Counted from the first letter of the stretch, positions 7,721 to 17,108 are shown. The stretch: 64,000 nt of DNA from Stigmatella aurantiaca DW4/3-1 (GCF_000165485.1 NC_014623.1:10062893-10126892), one strand, 5' to 3'. Made by a program: numbers and translations. The notes: generated from the letters alone by a model not told the origin.

Positions 7721-9140
7721 CGAACTCCTAACAAAAAGAAGGTTTGAGGTTCCGGAAGAAGATGAGGCAGCCGCTCAAAACAAGGTCCAGGCGCGCCAGC
7801 GTTGATGGGCTGCGGCGGCGTGTGGCTTCTGGCTGCGTCATCCAGGAGAAGTGAGGGAGCGTCTCCCAAGCGGGGCAAGCTCCCCCCACCCTGTCAGCCC
7901 CAGGTGGTGTGATGGCCCTGCCTGAAACAAGCAGGGGGACGGACATGGAATGGGTGGGGCTTGTCGGACGAGTGGAGCAGGACCTGGAGCGGGTGATTTC
8001 GCAAGGCCTGCTGCCCCAGGACGGCTTTCTTCCCTCGGAAAACTCGCTGGCCAAGCACTACGGACTTTCACGCAGCACCGTCCGTGAAGCACTGAAGCGC
8101 CTGGCCGCCAGAGCGTTGATAGAGCAGCACCCGGGCCGCCGCAGCCGAGCCCTCCCCTTGGAGGGGGCAGTGACCCTGGAAAACCTGGGAGTGGTGCTGG
8201 AGGGCCCGGGCGCCGCTCAACCGGAGAGACGCAAGCTGCTGGAGGGTTTTCTGGCCCTCAAGCGAGAAACGGCTGTGGAACTGCTGGCGGCGTGTTGCCA
8301 GCAGGCCTGTGCCAGGGACTTGGACACGCTGGCAGGCCTGTGCTTCGAGTTGGCGGAGGCGACTCGCTGGGGCGAACACCCCGATAGGTGGGCAGAGCTG
8401 GAGTTCGAGTTGCTGAGGCAAACAGCCCGCGCGGTGGACCGTCCCGGACAGGCGCTGCTGCTGCAATCACTGGAGCGCTCGTACCGGGGACTGGCTCGGC
8501 GGCTGAGGCCGCACCTGAATGCGCAGGCCACTCGGCAGTGGGCACTCTGTGCGCTGCACGCCCTGGCAGCCAAGGATGCGCAGCCCCTGCGCCAGGAACT
8601 GCCCGCCTTGCTCCAGGCGAGCGATGCGCACCTGCTCGCAGGCCTCCCACCCCCGCAGGAGCCCAGGGAGTCGTCACGGTCCCCACTCTGCGCAGAGACC
8701 ACCCCCTCTCACCCCACCCCGGAGTACGCGGACGCCCCGGAGAGGCTGCCGGAGGCGAAGGGTCCCAGCCTGTCTGCTTGTCCTACAGGTTTGAGCCAAC
8801 GGCCACCCACGGGTGGCCCCCCACCCGAGGCTCCCTTCTCTGACTCACACGACCCTCTGGGAGACGGGGTGCCCGGCTCGGAGGTGCCTCAGGGCCAGGA
8901 AGCGTCGCGAAGGGTTCCGCTTGGCCTCCAGGAGCGCCCGCCCCAGGCTCTGAGTGGCTCGGGCACTGGGGGTGAGTTCTTGGGCAGGCAGAGCGGACAC
9001 CTCCTCCTGGATGGAACGAAGGAGAACGAACCAGGTGGAGCGTGTACGACTGTCTTTGGAGACGCGGACACTTGACTCTCTCCCACAACGTGTCCGGTAC
9101 GAGGTCGCGAGCTACGAGGCTCAGGTGCTCATGGCCCTCC
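7721..9140. mobile_element. Insert splitting the Imm11-type gene
   Basis: About 1.4 kb lies between the two recognisable parts of the Imm11-type gene. It carries one clear gene, a GntR-like regulator at 7912-9075, and no complete transposase. The borders are approximate because they are set by where the similarity to the broken gene stops. I could not find convincing terminal inverted repeats or a target duplication by eye. It may be a remnant of an insertion element that has lost its transposase. Confidence 0.5.
7912..9075 (+). CDS. GntR/FadR-like regulator with long disordered tail
   Basis: About 387 residues. Residues about 12-80 form a GntR winged helix, with FLPSENSLAKHYGLSRSTVREALKRL as the recognition region (written here only in part: LSRSTVREALKRL). 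Residues 85-240 are helical and resemble the ligand-sensing FCD-type region of FadR proteins. The last 150 residues are Pro/Ser/Gly-rich and lack structure, which is unusual for this family. AGGTGG lies six bases before the ATG at 7912. The gene sits inside sequence that interrupts an Imm11-type gene, so it probably arrived with a mobile element. Its target is unknown. Confidence 0.75.
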   Translation: MALPETSRGTDMEWVGLVGRVEQDLERVISQGLLPQDGFLPSENSLAKHYGLSRSTVREALKRLAARALIEQHPGRRSRALPLEGAVTLENLGVVLEGPGAAQPERRKLLEGFLALKRETAVELLAACCQQACARDLDTLAGLCFELAEATRWGEHPDRWAELEFELLRQTARAVDRPGQALLLQSLERSYRGLARRLRPHLNAQATRQWALCALHALAAKDAQPLRQELPALLQASDAHLLAGLPPPQEPRESSRSPLCAETTPSHPTPEYADAPERLPEAKGPSLSACPTGLSQRPPTGGPPPEAPFSDSHDPLGDGVPGSEVPQGQEASRRVPLGLQERPPQALSGSGTGGEFLGRQSGHLLLDGTKENEPGGACTTVFGDADT

Positions 9141-9389
9141 CGTCCGTCCATCCCTTGCATTGACGACGCAGCTTGTGAAGAGGCACGGCTCTGGACGCCA
9201 GAGGATGGACGTCCAGACCGGGTAGGGCAATACCATGCCGTTTCGGGTCTCCGCATCGACGCATCAAAGGTCGGCGATGCTCATGTGTTCCGGCGGTGGG
9301 GCTACCACCCGCCAATCATCATGGATGGGGAGATCAAGGAGGCTCTAGAGCGAACCGGCATCGTGGGTGGACGGTTCGACGAGGTCTGA
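9140..9389 (+). pseudogene. Imm11/DUF1629-type gene, 3' remnant
   Basis: The frame that enters at about 9140 reads CIDDAACEEARLWTPEDG from 9156, then VGQYHAVSGLRIDASKVG and ends with IKEALERTGIVGGRFDEV at a stop at 9387-9389. This is the C-terminal half of the Imm11-like family, whose N-terminal pieces lie at 7651-7720. No start codon with a ribosome site belongs to this part. The conservation right up to the natural stop suggests that the disruption is recent. Confidence 0.65.
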
Positions 9390-9579
9390 AGACGCTTGCT
9401 GCCTAGCAGACAAGCCTCGTCCCTGAACGCATGGTAACTGTCGCGGTTGTCAGCCAGAGGAATTTTCCAGGCAAGGACCCACAGTCGAACTCCCCGGGTG
9501 CGAAAGCACTCGCGCTCCTCAGCAGCCAATCCAGGCTGGGGTTAGTCGGCTGAGCCCTCTTCATTACCAGTGGGTAACC
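9390..9579. other. Gene-free stretch
   Basis: About 190 bases with no supported gene. A minus-strand frame here reads like protein for about 45 residues (for example VLAWKIPLADNRDSYHAF) but has no family match that I can name; it may be a worn insertion-sequence fragment. Confidence 0.3.
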
Positions 9580-9759
9580 ATGAGCACAGACAAGAAGCAG
9601 TCTCCCCGCCATCCGCCCACCCAGGCGGAGTTGGACAACCGCGCTCAGCATCTCCAACCCGAGAACGAGCGTTACTGGAAGGCGCGTGGCTACGCGGGAC
9701 GGCCTGAGGATTGGCAAAGCCGCGGCCCAGAGCACCAGGCCCCTCCCAAGAAGAAGTAA
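9580..9759 (+). CDS. Small conserved-looking hydrophilic protein (59 aa)
   Basis: A 59-residue gene from the ATG at 9580 to TAA at 9757. The protein is MSTDKKQSPRHPPTQAELDN and continues with AQHLQPENERYWKARGYAGRPEDW before a Lys-rich end. The patterned core (QAELDNRA, NERYWKARGY, RPEDW) and the lack of low-complexity sequence support a real gene. I believe similar short proteins with a YW-x-ARGY-x-x-RPxDW core occur in other myxobacteria, but I cannot check this. The function is unknown. It ends about 110 bases before the glycosyltransferase. Confidence 0.6.
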   Translation: MSTDKKQSPRHPPTQAELDNRAQHLQPENERYWKARGYAGRPEDWQSRGPEHQAPPKKK

Positions 9760-9870
9760 CGCCTCCTTGAGTGCTGGAGGAGGCCCTGTCCAGGGTCTGG
9801 GCAGGGTGGTCTCCTCCCCTCTGTCTTCTTTCCAGCCGCGAGCCTCATCCGCGGCTCACAGGGCACCTCC

Positions 9871-11133
9871 ATGCGCATCCTTCAAGTCATTCACGGCTAC
9901 CCCATGCGGTTCAACGCCGGATCCGAGGTCTACACCCAGGCCCTCTCCCAAGGCCTCGCCGAGCGGCACGAGGTCCACGTCTTCACCCGGGCAGAGGACC
10001 CTTTCGCGCCCGACTTCGTCATGCTCCGTGAGCAGGATCCGGACGATCCGCGCATCCAGCTTCACCTCGTCAACCACCCCAACAGCCGGGACCGCTACCG
10101 GCACGCGGAGCTGGATCAGCGCTTCCTTGAGTTGCTCGGCCGAGTGAACCCTCACCTCGTCCACGTGGGGCACCTCAACCACCTGTCCACCTCGCTCATC
10201 GAGGTGGCCTCGGCCCGCCACCTGCCCATCGTCTTCACGCTGCACGACTACTGGCTGATGTGCCCTCGTGGCCAGTTCATGCAGACTCACCCCGAGGACC
10301 CCACGAACCTCTGGGCCGCCTGTGACGGGCAGGAGGACCGTAAGTGCGCCGAGCGCTGCTACGCGCGCTCCTTCTCCGGCGCACCCGAGGAGCATGAGGA
10401 GGATGTGGCGCAGTGGACTGGCTGGGTTCGCCGACGCATGGCCCACGTGCGGCGGATGGCGGAGCACGTGGACCTTTTCATCGCCCCCTCGCGCTACCTG
10501 CTCGAACGCTTCCGGGACGAGTTCGGGCTGCCCGCACGAAAGCTCGTCTACTTTGACTATGGTTTTGATCTGTCGCGGCTGAGAGGCCGCCAACGTGAGC
10601 CCGAGCCGCACTTCGTCTTTGGCTACATCGGCACGCACATTCCGGCCAAGGGCATCCACCACCTGCTCACGGCCTTCGGGCAGCTCCGGGGCAGTGCTCG
10701 ACTGCGCATCTGGGGCCGGCCTCGCGGCGCGAACACCGAGTCACTCCAGGCCATGGCACGCGCCCTCCCAGGAGATGCCGCGCAGCGTGTCGAGTGGCTG
10801 CCCGAGTACCGCAACGCGGACATTGTCCTCGACGTCTTCAATCATGTGGATGCCATCGTGGTGCCTTCCATCTGGGCGGAGAACTCGCCGCTCGTCATCC
10901 ACGAAGCGCTCCAGGCCCGCGTCCCGGTCATCACCGCTGACACGGGCGGCATGAGCGAGTACGTCCACGATGGGGTGAACGGGTTGCTGTTCAAGCACCG
11001 GAATCCAGAAGCCCTTGCACGCGCCATGCAGCGGCTCGCCGATGAACCAGGGCTTTGCGCCACAACTGGGATTCCGAGGGTACATCCAGTCAGCGTCCGG
11101 CGATGTGGTGGACATGCGCGAGCACGTCCATGA
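9871..11133 (+). CDS. Glycosyltransferase family 4 (C-terminus frameshifted)
   Basis: GT-B fold transferase of 420 residues as read. It starts MRILQVIHGYP with the Gly-rich first strand, and contains HDYWLMCPRGQ, the substrate-side loop common in GT4 enzymes. The donor site has the E-x7-E motif within ENSPLVIHEALQARVPVITA followed by GGMSEYV. The last 25 residues (after LADEPGLC) do not fit. Removing one base near 11062 turns them into AQLGFRGYIQS, a normal GT4 ending, and runs on into the radical SAM frame. A sugar is presumably moved from a nucleotide donor to a surface polysaccharide or a secondary metabolite; the acceptor is unknown. Confidence 0.85.
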   Translation: MRILQVIHGYPMRFNAGSEVYTQALSQGLAERHEVHVFTRAEDPFAPDFVMLREQDPDDPRIQLHLVNHPNSRDRYRHAELDQRFLELLGRVNPHLVHVGHLNHLSTSLIEVASARHLPIVFTLHDYWLMCPRGQFMQTHPEDPTNLWAACDGQEDRKCAERCYARSFSGAPEEHEEDVAQWTGWVRRRMAHVRRMAEHVDLFIAPSRYLLERFRDEFGLPARKLVYFDYGFDLSRLRGRQREPEPHFVFGYIGTHIPAKGIHHLLTAFGQLRGSARLRIWGRPRGANTESLQAMARALPGDAAQRVEWLPEYRNADIVLDVFNHVDAIVVPSIWAENSPLVIHEALQARVPVITADTGGMSEYVHDGVNGLLFKHRNPEALARAMQRLADEPGLCATTGIPRVHPVSVRRCGGHARARP

Positions 11134-11881
11134 CGTGGAGGCCCTCTATGCGCGCGTCATCCGCGAGAAACGCGGCTCGCGCCCGCCTTCGCGCCCAGGC
11201 CCCTGGCGCATCACCTTCGACACCAACCCGGACGACTGCAACCTGCGCTGCATCATGTGCGAGGAGCACTCTCCTCACAGTGACCGGCAACAGGCACGTG
11301 AAGCCGCGGGCCTTCCCCGCCGGCGCATGCCCATCGAGCTGGTGCGCCACATCCTGGAGGATTCGCGTGACACGCCCCTGCGCGAACTCATCCCCTCCAC
11401 CATGGGCGAGCCGCCGATCTACTCGCACTTCGACGAGCTCATCGACCTGTGCATGGCCCATGGGGTGCTGATGAACCTGACCACGAACGGCACCTTCCCC
11501 CGGCGGGGCGCCCGGGAGTGGGCCCGGCGGCTGGTGCCCATCCTCTCGGATGTGAAGCTCTCCTGGAACGGCGCGACGAAGCAGACCCACGAACGCATCA
11601 TGCTGGGCACGCAATGGGAACGGGTGCTGGAGAACGTCCGCCTGTTCATCGCCGAGCGGGATGCGCATGCGAAGGCTGGAGGACATCGCTGCCGCGTCAC
11701 CTTCCAGCTCACGTTCCTGGAGTCCAACGTGGCCGAGCTGGCGGACATCGTGCGGCTGGCCGCGAACCTGGGCGTGGACCGGGTCAAGGCAGGCGCGCGT
11801 GGAGCGGGAGGACGGCGCGCTGGAGGTCATCAACAAGCGAGGCGTGCCGATGTGCGAGCTGCGCAGACCTTCTCGCAGTGA
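11114..11881 (+). CDS. Radical SAM protein, C-terminally truncated
   Basis: The frame encodes ITFDTNPDDCNLRCIMCEEH, whose C-x3-C-x2-C binds the 4Fe-4S cluster that cleaves S-adenosylmethionine. Later elements of the half barrel are present: STMGEPPIY (the GGE-type SAM contact), LMNLTTNGTF, LSWNGATKQTHERIM and RVTFQLTFLESNVAEL. After GVDRVK the frame slides into Arg/Gly/Ala sequence and stops, so the last barrel strand and the usual Cys-rich auxiliary domain are missing. The listed start (ATG 11114) is only one option: the frame is open back to 11015 and joins the glycosyltransferase if one base near 11062 is removed. Confidence 0.7.
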   Translation: MREHVHDVEALYARVIREKRGSRPPSRPGPWRITFDTNPDDCNLRCIMCEEHSPHSDRQQAREAAGLPRRRMPIELVRHILEDSRDTPLRELIPSTMGEPPIYSHFDELIDLCMAHGVLMNLTTNGTFPRRGAREWARRLVPILSDVKLSWNGATKQTHERIMLGTQWERVLENVRLFIAERDAHAKAGGHRCRVTFQLTFLESNVAELADIVRLAANLGVDRVKAGARGAGGRRAGGHQQARRADVRAAQTFSQ

Positions 11882-12872
11882 ACTTCAAGCCCTCTCGGGA
11901 GACATGGTCGGCTTTTGGCGGACCCAGACCCTGCTGGCTGCCGTGGAGCTGGGGCTCCTGCACGGGCTCCCGGGAACAACGGAGCAACTCGCGGAGCGCT
12001 GCAAGCTTCCCGTGGACTGGTGTGCCCGCCTGCTGCGTGCGCTCGGAGAGCTGGGGCTTGTCTCACGGCAAGGCACGCTGTGGCGCACGACGGAACGGGG
12101 CGCCCTGCTTCATCCCGAGCATCCCCTGAGCCTTCAGGAGGCGGCGAGCCACTGGGGGCGGGACTGCTCCCGGCTTTGGGAGGCATTGCCTACCGCGCTT
12201 CGCGGGGACGCGAACTGGAAACCTCCCTCTTTCTTCGAGCAGCTCGCGAAGGAGGAGGCACGGCTGGAGAGCTACCACCGCATGATGGCGAGCTACGCGC
12301 GCCACGATTATGGAGCGCTCGCGGAGCACCTGCCCCACCTCACGTCCGGCACGGTGCTCGACGCGGGGGGCGGAACGGGGACCTTGCTGCATGAACTGCT
12401 GCACCGTCGCCCAGAACTCCAAGGGGTGCTCTTGGAGCGGCCGGAAGTCGCCCGCCTCGCGACGGTGCCCCCCAGCCTGAGCGGCAGGCTCCAGCTCCGG
12501 GCGGGAGACCTGTTCCAGCCCTGGGGTGTCCAGGCAGAGGCCATCTTCCTGACGCGAGTCCTCCACGACTGGGAGGACGAGGAGGCCCTGCGCATCCTCA
12601 TCCGTGCCCGTGAGTCCTTGCAGCCGGGCGGGCGGCTCTACGCCGTCGAGTTGCTGCTCGGCACGGCGGAGCCAGACATGAGCGGCGGACTGCTGGACCT
12701 GCACATGCTGGTGTCCACGGGAGGCCGGGAGCGCACCGAAGCCCAATTCCATGCCCTCTTCGAGCGCGCCGGTCTACGCCTCATCGAGCGCCAGAGTATC
12801 CCAGGAGGAATTCACTCGATCCTCACGGTAACACGGGATGGACTCACGCCCGCTTCGTCGAGCCTGCCTTGA
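11850..12872 (+). CDS. SAM-dependent O-methyltransferase
   Basis: About 340 residues with the layout of dimeric natural-product O-methyltransferases. An N-terminal helical dimerisation/winged-helix part (MVGFWRTQTLLAAVELGLLH, LPVDWCARLLRALGEL) precedes a class I fold. The SAM loop is VLDAGGGTGTLL, and the catalytic-region motif RVLHDWEDEEALRIL carries the conserved His-Asp. GGRLYAVELLL follows as in the family. The frame is open further upstream (GTG 11799; VEREDGALEVINKRGVPM) and overlaps the end of the radical SAM frame, so the true N-terminus is uncertain. Its stop overlaps the convergent gene that ends at 12844. Confidence 0.85.
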   Translation: MCELRRPSRSELQALSGDMVGFWRTQTLLAAVELGLLHGLPGTTEQLAERCKLPVDWCARLLRALGELGLVSRQGTLWRTTERGALLHPEHPLSLQEAASHWGRDCSRLWEALPTALRGDANWKPPSFFEQLAKEEARLESYHRMMASYARHDYGALAEHLPHLTSGTVLDAGGGTGTLLHELLHRRPELQGVLLERPEVARLATVPPSLSGRLQLRAGDLFQPWGVQAEAIFLTRVLHDWEDEEALRILIRARESLQPGGRLYAVELLLGTAEPDMSGGLLDLHMLVSTGGRERTEAQFHALFERAGLRLIERQSIPGGIHSILTVTRDGLTPASSSLP

Positions 12873-13284
12873 CGACGGACTCGTTCATGCTGTCGATGGC
12901 CTTGTTGAGCACGGTGTGCCTCGACTGTTCGATCTGCATCTCCGCGTTCAACGCCGTCACTTCCGCGTTCGTCTCCTTCAAGTCCCGCAGCGCCTGGTTG
13001 AAGGCATCTGTATTGGATGCCGCCGCCTTGTTGACCGGCCCGGCCAGCTCCGGCACCGCAATTCCTTGCGGCCCCGCGGCTTCAGCGCTCACCGCCTGGC
13101 TCGTGCCTCCCACCAGGTCTGGGCCTGCCACCTTCGCTGGCGCGGCCTGAAAGCTGTCCTGAGGCTGACTGAGCGAGGGAACCGTGGCGGCCTCTTGCTT
13201 CGGCTGCACGGGCGCTGGGGCCACCGGTGCTTGAGGGGCAATGACCGGGGAAGAAACGGGAGAAGCAGTGGCAGAGCTGATCAT
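12844..13284 (-). CDS. Small Ala/Pro-rich protein, regulated like the harpin-like gene
   Basis: About 146 residues from the ATG at 13284. The first 60 are rich in Ala, Pro, Ser and Gln with no cleavable signal peptide. The last 55 form a helix (TDAFNQALRDLKETNAEVTA, then MQIEQSRHTVLNKAIDSMNE) that could be a coiled coil. This is the size and layout of several type III rod or needle-associated proteins, but I see no decisive motif. The link with the gene at 1390-2007 is the shared upstream module at 13395-13430 and the similar unsigned N-terminus. The 3' end overlaps the convergent methyltransferase by 29 bases. Confidence 0.7.
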   Translation of the reverse strand: MISSATASPVSSPVIAPQAPVAPAPVQPKQEAATVPSLSQPQDSFQAAPAKVAGPDLVGGTSQAVSAEAAGPQGIAVPELAGPVNKAAASNTDAFNQALRDLKETNAEVTALNAEMQIEQSRHTVLNKAIDSMNESVVKAGSTKRA

Positions 13285-13394
13285 GGCAGATGGTCCTGTG
13301 CGAATGGGAAAGACCCAACCCACAGCACGGAATGTGCCAACCGTTTCCATCCCCCTCTTCGAGGGGACGGCGGCGCTCCGCTGCCCTCGCCCCC

Positions 13395-13430
13395 TGGTGA
13401 CTCCCATCCTTCCTGGTGAGTGCTGTCATC
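13395..13430. promoter_or_regulatory. Conserved CRP-like regulatory module (copy 3)
   Basis: TGGTGACTCCCATCC begins at 13395, and GGTGAGTGCTGTCATC occupies 13415-13430. Spacing from one GGTGA to the next is 19 bp, identical to the module at 2200-2235. The right half has one change (TCATC for TCACC). It lies about 110-145 bp upstream of the minus-strand gene starting at 13284 and about 140 bp upstream of the phosphoketolase on the other strand, so it could in principle serve either. Confidence 0.6.
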
Positions 13431-13569
13431 AAGCGGTCGAGTCTTCCTGAAAAAGCAGACGCTCAGTGTCCGCCGCTTGATGCTTCCCCCGTGCCCTCCC
13501 GAAGGACACTACTGCCCAGCCAGCGCCTTCAGTAAGGGACTCCCCTTCACCCCTGGACAAGGAGCTGGC

Positions 13570-15930
13570 ATGTCGGGTCCGCTGAGCGAAGAGGAGCTGG
13601 GGAAGATCGACGCCTATTGGCGCGCCGCCAACTACCTGTCCGTGGGGCAGATCTACCTCAAGAACAACCCGCTGCTCGAGCGGCCCCTCACCCTCGAGGA
13701 CATCAAGCCCCGCTTGCTGGGCCACTTCGGCACGACGCCCGGGTTGAACTTCATCTATGTGCACCTGAACCGCATCATCCGCCTGCATCAGGCCAACATG
13801 ATGTATTTGATTGGCCCCGGCCATGGCGCCCCCGGCATCATCGCCAACACCTTCCTGGAAGGCTCCTATACGGAGACCTATCCCAACATCGAGCGCAACG
13901 CCGATGGGCTCAAACGGCTGTTCCGCCAGTTCTCCTGGCCCTATGGCGTCCCCAGTCACGATGCTCCCGAGGTCCCGGGCTCCATCAGCGAGGGCGGTGA
14001 GCTGGGCTACTCCCTGCTTCACGCCTATGGCGCCGCCTTTGACAACCCGGGCCTCATCGTCGCCTGTGTCGTCGGAGATGGTGAAGCCGAGACAGGCCCC
14101 CTTGCCGCGAGCTGGCACTCCAACAAGTTCCTCAACCCCATCACCGATGGGGCCGTGCTCCCCATCCTCCACCTCAACGGCTACAAGATCGCCAACCCCA
14201 CCCTGCTCGCGCGCATCGACCCCGATGAACTCGACGCCCTCTTCCGGGGCTATGGCTATCGCCCCTATTTCCTCGAAGGCGATGACCCCCGGACGATGCA
14301 CCAACAGATGGCCGCGGTGCTCGATACCCTCTATGCCGAGATCCGCGCCCTCCAGCACCAGGCCCGCGAGCAGAAGGATCCGTCCCGCCCTCGCTGGCCG
14401 ATGCTGATCCTCAAGACCCCCAAGGGGTGGACCTGCCCTCGCACCGTCGACGGCAAGCCCGTCGAGGGCACCTGGCGCGCCCATCAGGTTCCGCTCTCGG
14501 AGGTGCACTCGAACCCCGAGCACCTCCGGCTCCTCGAAGAGTGGCTGCGCAGCTACCGGCCCCAGGAGCTGTTCGACGCCCACGGCACCTTCCGGGAAGC
14601 GCTGGCGGACATCGCTCCCAAGGGCCGCCTGCGCATGGGCGCCAACCTTCACGCCAATGGCGGCAAGCTCCTGGTGCCCCTCGTCCTGCCGAACTTCCGT
14701 GACTACGCGGTGCCCCTCGACGTGCCGGGCTCGGTCCAGCTGAGCGCCACCCAGGTGCTGGGCGGCTACCTGCGCGACGTCATGCGCAAGAACCTCGGGG
14801 CGAACAACTTCCGCATGTTCGCCCCCGACGAGAACGCCTCCAACCGGCTCCAGGCCGTCTACGAGGCCAGCGGCAAGCGGTGGAACGCCCGCTACGAAGA
14901 CGTGGATGAGTCCCTCTCCACCGAAGGCCGCGTGATGGAGGTGCTCAGCGAGCACCTGTGCCAGGGCTGGCTCGAGGGCTATCTGCTCACCGGCCGCCAC
15001 GGCTTCTTCTCTTGCTACGAGGCGTTCATCCACCTCATCGACTCGATGTTCAACCAGCACGCCAAGTGGATCAAATCCGCCAAGGAGCTGCCTTGGCGTG
15101 CCCCCATCGCCTCGTTGAACTACCTGCTGAGCTCCCACGTCTGGCGCCAGGACCACAACGGCTTCTCCCACCAGGATCCCGGCTTCATCGACCATGTGGC
15201 CAACAAGAAGGCCGACACGGTCCGCATCTATCTGCCCCCGGATGCCAACACGCTGCTGTCCGTCACCGACCACTGTCTGCGCTCGAAAAACTATGTGAAC
15301 CTCATCATCGCCGGGAAGCAGGCCGCCCCCGTGTGGCTCGACCGCGAGAGCGCCGTGCGCCACTGCGCGGCCGGCATTGGCACCTGGGACTGGGCGAGCC
15401 ACGGCGAGGGCGAACCCGACGTGGTCATGGCCTGCGCCGGGGATGTGCCCACCCTGGAAACCCTGGCCGCGGTGACCGTGCTGCGCGAGTGGGCGCCCGA
15501 GCTGAAGGTGCGGGTCATCAACGTCGTGGACCTCTTCACGCTGGAGACCGTGGGCGAGCACCCGCATGGGTTGAACCATGAAGACTTCAACCGCCTCTTC
15601 ACCTTGGACAAGCCCGTCATCTTCGCGTTTCACGGCTATCCCACCATCGTGCACAAGCTCACGTACAAGCGGGTGAACCACGGCAACATCCACGTCCACG
15701 GCTACAAGGAAGAGGGGACCACCACCACGCCCTTCGACATGACCGTGCTGAACGACATGGACCGCTACACCCTCGCGCTCGACGCCATCCGCCAGGCGCC
15801 CGCCGCGCGCCACCGGCTCGACGCGGCCGAGCAGCGGTACTCGGAGGTCAGCCAGCGCCACAAGCTCTACGTCTCCGAGCACGGCGAGGACATGCCTGAA
15901 GTCAAAGGCTGGAAGTGGACCGCCCGATGA
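13570..15930 (+). CDS. xfp: Xylulose-5-P/fructose-6-P phosphoketolase
   Basis: Thiamine diphosphate enzyme of 786 residues, the normal length. It cleaves xylulose 5-phosphate (or fructose 6-phosphate) with phosphate, giving acetyl phosphate and glyceraldehyde 3-phosphate (or erythrose 4-phosphate). Both family signatures are visible: EGGELGY near residue 138, and [18 protein letters not shown] about 20 residues later. GPGHGAPG lies near residue 80. AAGGAG six bases before the ATG at 13570 sets the start; the frame is open further upstream without a better site. The stop overlaps the start of acetate kinase as ATGA, so the two proteins should be made together. Confidence 0.95.
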   Translation: MSGPLSEEELGKIDAYWRAANYLSVGQIYLKNNPLLERPLTLEDIKPRLLGHFGTTPGLNFIYVHLNRIIRLHQANMMYLIGPGHGAPGIIANTFLEGSYTETYPNIERNADGLKRLFRQFSWPYGVPSHDAPEVPGSISEGGELGYSLLHAYGAAFDNPGLIVACVVGDGEAETGPLAASWHSNKFLNPITDGAVLPILHLNGYKIANPTLLARIDPDELDALFRGYGYRPYFLEGDDPRTMHQQMAAVLDTLYAEIRALQHQAREQKDPSRPRWPMLILKTPKGWTCPRTVDGKPVEGTWRAHQVPLSEVHSNPEHLRLLEEWLRSYRPQELFDAHGTFREALADIAPKGRLRMGANLHANGGKLLVPLVLPNFRDYAVPLDVPGSVQLSATQVLGGYLRDVMRKNLGANNFRMFAPDENASNRLQAVYEASGKRWNARYEDVDESLSTEGRVMEVLSEHLCQGWLEGYLLTGRHGFFSCYEAFIHLIDSMFNQHAKWIKSAKELPWRAPIASLNYLLSSHVWRQDHNGFSHQDPGFIDHVANKKADTVRIYLPPDANTLLSVTDHCLRSKNYVNLIIAGKQAAPVWLDRESAVRHCAAGIGTWDWASHGEGEPDVVMACAGDVPTLETLAAVTVLREWAPELKVRVINVVDLFTLETVGEHPHGLNHEDFNRLFTLDKPVIFAFHGYPTIVHKLTYKRVNHGNIHVHGYKEEGTTTTPFDMTVLNDMDRYTLALDAIRQAPAARHRLDAAEQRYSEVSQRHKLYVSEHGEDMPEVKGWKWTAR

Positions 15931-17096
15931 GCGGCGCCATCCTGGTCATCAACAGTGGCTCGTCCTCGCTGAAATTCGGCCTCTATGCCCACCACGGGGG
16001 GCAGGAGGCCGTGCGCTACAAGGGCTCCGCCGTTCACATCGGCGGGGAGCACGGCAAGCTTTCGATCCAGGACGGTCAGGGCCAGCAGGTGGTCTCGGAG
16101 GCGGCTCCCCATCCGTCGCAGGAGGACGCATTCCGGGAGGCCGTCTCCCGCCTGGAGTGGCTCCACCCAGAGGCCCCCGCAGCCATTGGCCACCGCATCG
16201 TCCACGGTGGCCCCCACCTGCGACAGCACCAGGCGCTCACCCCCAAGGTGCTCCAAGCGCTGGAGGACGCCACCCACTTCGCCCCCCTTCATATTCCGCC
16301 CGCCCTCGAGCTGATTCGCGCGGTGCGGAAGCGCTTCCCCGGCGTCGCGCAGTTCGCGTGTTTCGACACGGCGTTTCACGCCACGCTGCCGGAGGAGGCG
16401 TCTGCCTATGCCTTGCCCCGCCCGTACCGCGAGCAGGGCGTGCAGCGCTATGGCTTCCATGGGCTCTCCTATGAGTCCATCGTGGAGCAGCTCCGGCCCC
16501 ATGTGCCCGCGCGCACCGTCGTGGCGCACCTGGGCAGTGGGGCCAGCCTGGCCGCCCTCGAACATGGCTCTTCGGTGGACACCTCCATGGGCTTCACACC
16601 CACGGGCGGCATCCCCATGGCCACCCGCACGGGGGATCTCGATCCGGGCGTGCTCTTCTGGTTGATGCGCTCGGCCCGCCTGGATGTGGACGCCCTGGAG
16701 TCATTGGTGAATCACGACGCGGGGCTCCACGGGCTCTCGGGCCGTGCCCCAGACATGCAAGCGCTGACGAAGGCCGCCGCGTCCGGGGAGGCCGCCGCCG
16801 CCCTCGCGCTCTCCGTCTTCACCCGGAGCGTCGCCAAGACGGTGGGCGCCTATGCCGCCGTGCTCGGGGGCCTCGATCTGCTCGTGTTCACAGGGGGCGT
16901 GGGCGAGAACAGTCCCGAGGTCCGGCGGCAGGTCTGCGCGCGGCTGGAGCATCTGGGCATCGCCCTCGATGCGCGTCTCAACCCGCGCGGGCAGGACACC
17001 GTCTCCGCGGGGGGCTCGCGCTGCGCGGTCCGGGTCCTTCCCAGCGACGAAGAGGGCCGCATCGCCCACCACGTCCGAGCGCTGATGCGCGCCTGA
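15927..17096 (+). CDS. ackA: Acetate kinase
   Basis: About 389 residues, the usual size. It converts acetyl phosphate plus ADP to acetate and ATP, and so collects the energy released by the phosphoketolase directly upstream. The N-terminus has [10 protein letters not shown], the phosphate-binding start of the ASKHA fold. CFDTAFH holds the conserved catalytic Asp region, [12 protein letters not shown] the second phosphate loop, and FTGGVGENS the adenosine site. Start ATG overlaps the xfp stop (ATGA), so I used 15927 rather than the upstream ATG at 15915. No phosphotransacetylase gene is adjacent, so acetyl phosphate may go only to acetate here. Confidence 0.95.
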   Translation: MSGAILVINSGSSSLKFGLYAHHGGQEAVRYKGSAVHIGGEHGKLSIQDGQGQQVVSEAAPHPSQEDAFREAVSRLEWLHPEAPAAIGHRIVHGGPHLRQHQALTPKVLQALEDATHFAPLHIPPALELIRAVRKRFPGVAQFACFDTAFHATLPEEASAYALPRPYREQGVQRYGFHGLSYESIVEQLRPHVPARTVVAHLGSGASLAALEHGSSVDTSMGFTPTGGIPMATRTGDLDPGVLFWLMRSARLDVDALESLVNHDAGLHGLSGRAPDMQALTKAAASGEAAAALALSVFTRSVAKTVGAYAAVLGGLDLLVFTGGVGENSPEVRRQVCARLEHLGIALDARLNPRGQDTVSAGGSRCAVRVLPSDEEGRIAHHVRALMRA

Positions 17097-17108
17097 GCCC
17101 CGTATGCC

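Noticed and set aside
9302-9529. A minus-strand frame of 75 codons with VLAWKIPLADNRDSYHAF
   Set aside because: It overlaps the Imm11-type remnant, and I cannot tie the sequence to a family. It could be an old insertion-sequence scrap, but the evidence is too thin.
13429-15882. An 817-codon minus-strand frame antisense to xfp
   Set aside because: xfp shows both phosphoketolase signatures; the antisense frame is compositionally biased and has no motif.
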